NCBI GenBank assembly: GCA_023229505.1
Contig: JALNZD010000002.1
Span: forward strand, 1-64,000
Direction: 5' to 3'
DNA: 64,000 nt
DNA from: Bacteroidales bacterium
Lineage (GTDB): Bacteria; Bacteroidota; Bacteroidia; Bacteroidales; JAGOPY01
Position numbers and translations under genes: made by a program. A model generated the notes under the pieces. The model saw only the letters and a list, made by a program, of their open reading frames with translations, was not told the origin of the DNA and did not search any database. Positions 59,301 to 64,000 of the stretch are shown piece after piece. Every line of letters starts with the position of its first letter. The stretch's first letter is position 1.

Positions 59301-61526
59301 ATGAAAACAAAAGGATGGAAAAAGAGAATGGCCATGTTGCTCATTCTTCTTGTGGGGTGGCATATTACGGCCAGGCCGGGGGTCATTATTACAGGTATTT
59401 TGCATGGAACGCTGACGGGTGGTTCCCCGAAGGCTATTGAACTTTTTATCACCGGAACTGAAAATCTCAATAACTACGAAGTCTGGAGATCGCTCAACGG
59501 GGCGCCATTTGGATCCGGCACCGGGGCAATCAGCTCGATGAGCGGTGTTTTTACAAACACCTTCGTTTACCTGGTCAAACCTGATCATGTCAATGCATTC
59601 CATGATGTGTTCGGGAACGAGGGAATCTTCACCAATGTTGTTCCAATGGGTATCATCAACGGTAATGGCAATGACGGGTTCCAGGTAAGGTTGAAAGTCG
59701 GCTCTGTTGTGGTTGACCAGGTTTGGCAGGAAGATGCGACAGATTCGTACCGCGATAGTTATTGGTATCGAAAGCATGGGACCGGGCCTGATGGCGGATG
59801 GTTACCATCTGCCTGGGAAACGCCTGGGAATGATGCTTTGGACGGGTTGGATGAGGCCGGACTCCAGGCCGCGGTCCCTTTCGGTACTTATGCTGTAATG
59901 TGGCAAGGGCTAACTGACGACTGGAACAATAACGGCAACTGGTCGACAGGGATTGCACCTTCATTTCAGACAAATGTGCAGATACCGGAAACGGCAGCCA
60001 ATTTTCCGGTAATCGATAATCTGCCGGAAAACCCTGCCGTTTGCATGAACCTGACGGTTGCAGATACGGCAAGGCTCACCGTTAACACTGGAAAAGCGCT
60101 GACAGTGCATGGAAATCTAATCCTGGAAAACCAGAGTCCTGGGGAATCAGATCAGGGACTGATCTTAAAATCTGTCAACAGCCAGGTTCCGGCCGGTTCC
60201 CTGGTCCTCACGGGAAATCCTTCCGGTACAGCCATATTAGAAAGATATATAGCCAAAGATAATGGCTGGCATTTCTTATCATCTCCGATGGTTGAGCAAA
60301 CTTTTCAGCCTGAATTCGTCCCCGATCCAATGGATCAGAGCTTCGACCTTTATTACTGGGAAGAAAATGGCCCCCCGTCTGTAGGATGGATCAACATCAG
60401 GGATGATAACGGTCAATGGAACCCGCAATTCGGGGATGCTTTTATTCCGGGAAAAGGCTATCTTGTTGCTTATTCTGCAGCAAACAGCGGAGCATTGACC
60501 AGGATATTCAGCGGTTTGCTGAATTATGGCAACCAGGACATCCTGCTGGGCCATTCCGGGAATTACTGGAACCTGCTGGGAAATCCATATTCCTGTGCGC
60601 TGGACTGGTCTTCCGGAGGAATAGATAAGGCGGCCGTTGCGGCCAGTACTATGTATATCTGGGACCCGGGATTAAATGAAAACCTGGGAGGATACCGTGC
60701 TCATAACGGGACGACAGGTGTTCCGGCCGGAACGACCTCCATCATTCCAGCCATACAGGGTTTCTTTGTTCAGTCAATGGAGGCAGGAAATTTATCAATT
60801 GATATTTTAAATGATCAACCGTTGGTGCATGCCGGCCAACCTTTCTATAAAAGCAAAAAGGAACCGTCTGTAGAGCAAATCCGTCTGAAAATCAGTAAAA
60901 ACCAATGGTCAGATGAAACATTGATCTACTTTGATCCGGCTGCAACCAATCAGTTTGACGCTGGATTTGATGCGGAGAAATTGTTCAATGGTCATGCGGA
61001 CTGCCCGGAAATATTTTCAATAGCGGATGATCATCAGCTATGTATCAATATCCTGGCCGATGATCCTGCCTCTGTTGCACTGGGAATCTCTTATAATCAA
61101 GAAGATACACTGACCCTGACGGCCTTTGATTTTGAAGGAATACCGCAGGAAATCGGGATCTTTCTTGAAGATAACCTGCAAAGCACATGGCTTGACATGA
61201 GGGAACAGCCGGAATACCGTTTTAATCATATGCTTTTCCAGCCTGAGACCCGGTTTACGCTTTATTTTATGAATGTTGCCCGGCTGACAGAACCCGTTTT
61301 TAAAGATGAACCGGATTTCTGGTGCTTCGAAAACCGGATTTACGTGTCAAATCCAAGGAATATAACAGGGCATCTTCTTCTATATTCCCTGGAAGGAAGA
61401 TGCCTGGAAAGTTTTAGAGCCACAGGAAGGAATCAAGTCATCCAATCTTCCTTACCAACAGGGTTATATGTGTTACGCTTCGTCTCGCAACAGTTTAATT
61501 CAGGACGGAAGATCTTTATTTACTAA
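59301..61526 (+). CDS. T9SS-exported protein with lamin-tail-like N-terminus
   Basis: 741 residues. Signal peptide to about 25 (LLVGWHITARP). Residues ~28-190 resemble a lamin-tail (LTD) fold (GVIITGILHGTLTGGSPKAI ... ELFITGTENLNNYEVWRSLN ... VWQEDATDSYRDSYWYRKHG). About 200-310 is a beta-helix-like 'WNNNGNWS' domain frequent in Bacteroidota surface proteins. The T9SS-type C-terminus (NITGHLLLYSLEGRCLESFR ... LPTGLYVLRFVSQQFNSGRK) ends the chain. It is followed 20 nt later by the PID-CTERM protein. Function unknown, probably surface attachment. Confidence 0.82.
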   Translation: MKTKGWKKRMAMLLILLVGWHITARPGVIITGILHGTLTGGSPKAIELFITGTENLNNYEVWRSLNGAPFGSGTGAISSMSGVFTNTFVYLVKPDHVNAFHDVFGNEGIFTNVVPMGIINGNGNDGFQVRLKVGSVVVDQVWQEDATDSYRDSYWYRKHGTGPDGGWLPSAWETPGNDALDGLDEAGLQAAVPFGTYAVMWQGLTDDWNNNGNWSTGIAPSFQTNVQIPETAANFPVIDNLPENPAVCMNLTVADTARLTVNTGKALTVHGNLILENQSPGESDQGLILKSVNSQVPAGSLVLTGNPSGTAILERYIAKDNGWHFLSSPMVEQTFQPEFVPDPMDQSFDLYYWEENGPPSVGWINIRDDNGQWNPQFGDAFIPGKGYLVAYSAANSGALTRIFSGLLNYGNQDILLGHSGNYWNLLGNPYSCALDWSSGGIDKAAVAASTMYIWDPGLNENLGGYRAHNGTTGVPAGTTSIIPAIQGFFVQSMEAGNLSIDILNDQPLVHAGQPFYKSKKEPSVEQIRLKISKNQWSDETLIYFDPAATNQFDAGFDAEKLFNGHADCPEIFSIADDHQLCINILADDPASVALGISYNQEDTLTLTAFDFEGIPQEIGIFLEDNLQSTWLDMREQPEYRFNHMLFQPETRFTLYFMNVARLTEPVFKDEPDFWCFENRIYVSNPRNITGHLLLYSLEGRCLESFRATGRNQVIQSSLPTGLYVLRFVSQQFNSGRKIFIY

Positions 61527-61546
61527 TTATCAAAATTGATATACCC

Positions 61547-61777
61547 ATGAAAAAAACAAATATCACCATGTTTCTATTGCTGGTCGTGATCCTTTTTTTA
61601 TCTGTAAATTCTTTTGTACAAGGCCAACCGCCTGACCCTCCGGGTGGACATGGCTTGAATGGCAATCATGGCGGAGCTGCGCCACTGGATGGGGGTAGCT
61701 TGTTTTTACTTTTGGGAGGAACTGTTTATGGCGCCTATAAGTTGATTCGTGCTAATCATAGAAAGAAAGAAAGATGA
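61547..61777 (+). CDS. Small PID-CTERM-type sorting-tail protein
   Basis: 76 residues. Signal peptide (KTNITMFLLLVVILFLSVNS), a short Pro/Gly/His-rich segment, then the PLDGGSLFLLLGGTVYGAYK tail followed by basic residues. The P-(I/L)-D-G-G motif plus helix plus basic end is the PID-CTERM sorting signature of Bacteroidota. Having almost no mature region, it may be a carrier or decoy for its sorting enzyme. It is probably co-transcribed with the T9SS protein upstream. Confidence 0.8.
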   Translation: MKKTNITMFLLLVVILFLSVNSFVQGQPPDPPGGHGLNGNHGGAAPLDGGSLFLLLGGTVYGAYKLIRANHRKKER

Positions 61778-61798
61778 TATTTGGCCACATCAACAGCA

Positions 61799-64000
61799 CT
61801 AATTGTAAATCAGCTTTAATACTTCCGAATTATTTGCAGTGACAGCCCTCAGGAGATAGATCCCAGGGCTCAGGCCGGCTTCTCTGCCTGACCAGCCGAA
61901 CTGATGGGAGCCGCTTTGCAGGCGTCCATTGTAAATTTCATCCACTTTCCTTCCGGATAAGTCAAAAATCTCGAGAGTCAATAGGGAAGGCTTTTCAAGT
62001 TCAATTTGAATGGAAAAATCATCAGACGGATTAGGGAAGACACGCATAAGACGGCCCTTTTCAATATCTTCTGCCAGACCGGTATGGATCTGGGGTGTTT
62101 CCAGCTGGATATCGGTGTACATCTTATATTCGCCTGCTTCCAACGACATGGACTCAGCCAGGTCGGTCACTTCAAAAGGCTGGCCGGTGAAATATTCGTA
62201 CCATGCCCCTGTATGAGCAAATCCCGGCAGGATGGTCCCGGCATTTACATCAAAATTTCCCAGGACCACCACATTCATGTCTGGGTGGGCCAGGACGATT
62301 TTCTTGAGAGCTGCTTCTACATATAAGGTAAACGTTGCTGTTTCAAAAGCAGGATGTTCCGTACGCAGTTTGATCAGGGCGCCATAAAAATCGTAAAGGT
62401 ATTTCCGGCGGAAATCGTTCAGGTAATCCCACCTGACAGGTTTTTCTCCGAGCCGTCCGTTATATTCTATCGAGTAATCATAGCCCATCTCTCCAAATTG
62501 CCAGATCATTTTAGGGCCCGGTACAGTGAAAAAGAACAGGGCATTCATAGCCAGGCGCCTGAAGGCCGTAGTGGTATCCTTGATATTGTAATCCGCCGTG
62601 GAATTTCCGTAAGTAACACATTTAAAAGCAAGACGTTCTTCATCGTGGCTTTCCATATAACCTACCACATGAGGGTCATTCCAGGTTCTTTTTTTATAAT
62701 TGATCCAGGAGAAATCGGATTTTCCTCCGTCATGGTAAGCCATGGCAGCTTCACCATAATTATAATTCGCATTACCCCAAAGCAGGATACCATAATCAGC
62801 AAGCTCCTTTTCTTCGGTATTGTCGGCAAGGTGCTCAAATATAACAATGGCCTGAGGATTTCTCAACCAGATTTCATCTGCCATCCGTTTCAGCAACCTG
62901 ATCCTGTCAGCATCATAAATACTGCCCCAGGGGTCATTTGAGCCTTTTATATTATTGCCGAATCCTTTCGTAAAGTCAAACCGGAATCCGTCTATTTTAT
63001 ATTCCGACATCCAGTAACTGTTGATACTATCGACAAGTTCCTGCGTGTAAAGGCTTTCATGATTGAAGTCATTTCCCCACTGGGCATCCGGGTTGGTGAA
63101 GTTAGAATTAACATTATACCAGGGATTCTCCTCAGACGGATTGTTTCCGTCGAAGTACATCTGCACCAGGGGGCTCTGGTCATAGGAATGATTAAGCACC
63201 AGGTCGATAAACACAGCTATTCCTATTTTATGACATTCATCAACAAATCGTTTCAAGTCATTCTTTGGTCCATAATATTTATCCGGAGCAAAATAGAATG
63301 AAGGATTATAACCCCAGCTGCTGTTACCCTCAAATTCATTGACAGGCATAAGTTCTATAGCATTGATGCCCAGGTTAAATAGGTAATCCAGCGAATCGAT
63401 AAGGCCATCATAGGAATGTTTTGATGTAAAATCCCTGACCAGCAATTCATAGATCACCAGGTCAGTTTCGGCTGCAGTGGTGAAGTTATCCACCTCCCAA
63501 TTGTAGAAAACCTGGTTAGTCTGGAGCACTGTGGCTATGCCTGTGGTTTTCCCGGCCGGATACTGAATAAGATTTGGGTAAGTGATATCTGAGATGTAAG
63601 CATCATTCCAGGGATCGCTGACCTTATCGCCATAAGGATCGCCAACCTTGATCTGGCCATCGATATAGTACTGGAAGACATATTCCTTGCCTGGTACCAG
63701 GCCGTTGATCTCCACCCAGTAACGGAGGCTATCGGGAGTAAGTTTCATGTAATAATCCTGGCTGATATCCCAATCGTTAAAATCTCCAATGACGTAGATA
63801 TAGTCTTTATAAGGTGCAAAGAGGCTCATTACAACTGACTGGCTCCCGGTATAATTAATCCCGTCGCGGATACCGGCAGGCAGGGCTTCAACAGTGACAT
63901 CAGGTCTGACATGATAGTAAAAAGAATCGGCTACAGCTCCGGTTTGGTTTTTTGCCATGGTCTTTACCAGGAATTTACCAAAATCCGTCGCGGTAATAGT
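61799..64000 (-). CDS. T9SS-exported GH13 alpha-amylase, 5' end cut by window edge
   Basis: The open frame continues to the right edge (14 further codons beyond the ATG at 63958), so the N-terminus lies outside. Seen in order: a starch-binding/CBM48-like domain (YIYVIGDFNDWDISQDYYMK ... YVFQYYIDGQIKVGDPYGDK), then the GH13 barrel with ELMPVNEFEGNSSWGYNPSF, GIAVFIDLVLNHSYDQSP, GFRFDFTKGFG (nucleophile Asp), VIFEHLADN (acid Glu) and YMESHDEERL (third Asp). The catalytic triad is complete. The T9SS domain ends it (VFPNPSDDFSIQIELE ... GIYLLRAVTANNSEVL). It degrades alpha-glucan outside the cell. Confidence 0.92.
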   Translation of the reverse strand, partial: TITATDFGKFLVKTMAKNQTGAVADSFYYHVRPDVTVEALPAGIRDGINYTGSQSVVMSLFAPYKDYIYVIGDFNDWDISQDYYMKLTPDSLRYWVEINGLVPGKEYVFQYYIDGQIKVGDPYGDKVSDPWNDAYISDITYPNLIQYPAGKTTGIATVLQTNQVFYNWEVDNFTTAAETDLVIYELLVRDFTSKHSYDGLIDSLDYLFNLGINAIELMPVNEFEGNSSWGYNPSFYFAPDKYYGPKNDLKRFVDECHKIGIAVFIDLVLNHSYDQSPLVQMYFDGNNPSEENPWYNVNSNFTNPDAQWGNDFNHESLYTQELVDSINSYWMSEYKIDGFRFDFTKGFGNNIKGSNDPWGSIYDADRIRLLKRMADEIWLRNPQAIVIFEHLADNTEEKELADYGILLWGNANYNYGEAAMAYHDGGKSDFSWINYKKRTWNDPHVVGYMESHDEERLAFKCVTYGNSTADYNIKDTTTAFRRLAMNALFFFTVPGPKMIWQFGEMGYDYSIEYNGRLGEKPVRWDYLNDFRRKYLYDFYGALIKLRTEHPAFETATFTLYVEAALKKIVLAHPDMNVVVLGNFDVNAGTILPGFAHTGAWYEYFTGQPFEVTDLAESMSLEAGEYKMYTDIQLETPQIHTGLAEDIEKGRLMRVFPNPSDDFSIQIELEKPSLLTLEIFDLSGRKVDEIYNGRLQSGSHQFGWSGREAGLSPGIYLLRAVTANNSEVLKLIYN

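Overview
This window is chromosomal DNA of a member of the Bacteroidota, most likely Bacteroidales or a close relative. Nine secreted proteins end in type IX secretion (T9SS) C-terminal sorting domains. One small protein carries a PID-CTERM-like sorting tail. Promoters show the Bacteroidota -7 box TAnnTTTG, Shine-Dalgarno signals are weak, and the genes include class II ribonucleotide reductase, paired ExbD proteins and patatin/Omp85 proteins. No rRNA, dnaA, prophage or CRISPR array is seen.

Region 1 (1-3.2 kb, minus strand) is an accessory block. It runs from what looks like the end of an IS21-type element, through a 19-residue-repeat protein, a Shedu-type (DUF4263) nuclease whose start overlaps a WYL-like gene by one base, a coiled-coil protein and a PUA/EVE-like protein. 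This is a probable anti-phage defence islet. Region 2 (3.2-19 kb) is core: B12-dependent RNR, a PD40/outer-membrane-barrel protein, an MBL hydrolase, a GT9 glycosyltransferase, TatD, asparaginase, tRNA-Ser(GGA), an ExbB-membrane protein-ExbD-ExbD operon, a CPBP protease, a Dus-type tRNA-dihydrouridine synthase and a KAS III enzyme.

Region 3 (19.0-27.3 kb, plus strand) is the most coherent accessory system, a metalloid (arsenic) resistance island. It holds two ArsR-type repressors, an ArsE-like mini-thioredoxin, ArsF- and ArsG-like proteins, a DUF318 permease, a rhodanese without its catalytic cysteine, the arsenite exporter Acr3, a MacB-like ABC exporter pair with periplasmic cysteines, and an exported double-thioredoxin-like protein ending in a Cys-rich tail. 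Dyads of the form NNCG-TAnnTTTR-CGNN lie before most of its transcription units, and their 8-bp centre is itself a Bacteroidota -7 box. This suggests one repression mechanism with two half-site codes (TTCG and GACG). A 40-bp regulatory block is duplicated in front of acr3 and the ABC genes.

Region 4 (27.4-45.9 kb) is rich in T9SS cargo: CotH kinase, YCF48-like propeller, GH5 with carbohydrate-binding domains, transglutaminase-like protein and M28 peptidase. It also has an SPFH protein, a double TonB-C-domain protein and a MEMO-family lipoprotein. A tRNA(CAT) gene and its terminator share a 51-bp near-perfect direct repeat with a site 3.14 kb away, an att-like footprint. Region 5 (45.9-64 kb) holds a 19-haem cytochrome c fused to a cytochrome b domain, a HAD phosphatase with no standard start codon, patatin-Omp85, EamA transporter, histone-deacetylase-like protein, PD40 lipoprotein, isolated hypC and hypA, a sialidase/PKD protein, another T9SS protein followed by a PID-CTERM protein, and a GH13 amylase cut by the right edge.

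Many intergenic spaces carry short-period direct repeats with a different unit in each place, plus palindromes and a compact REP-like element. Function calls rest on motif recognition by eye; no database search was possible.
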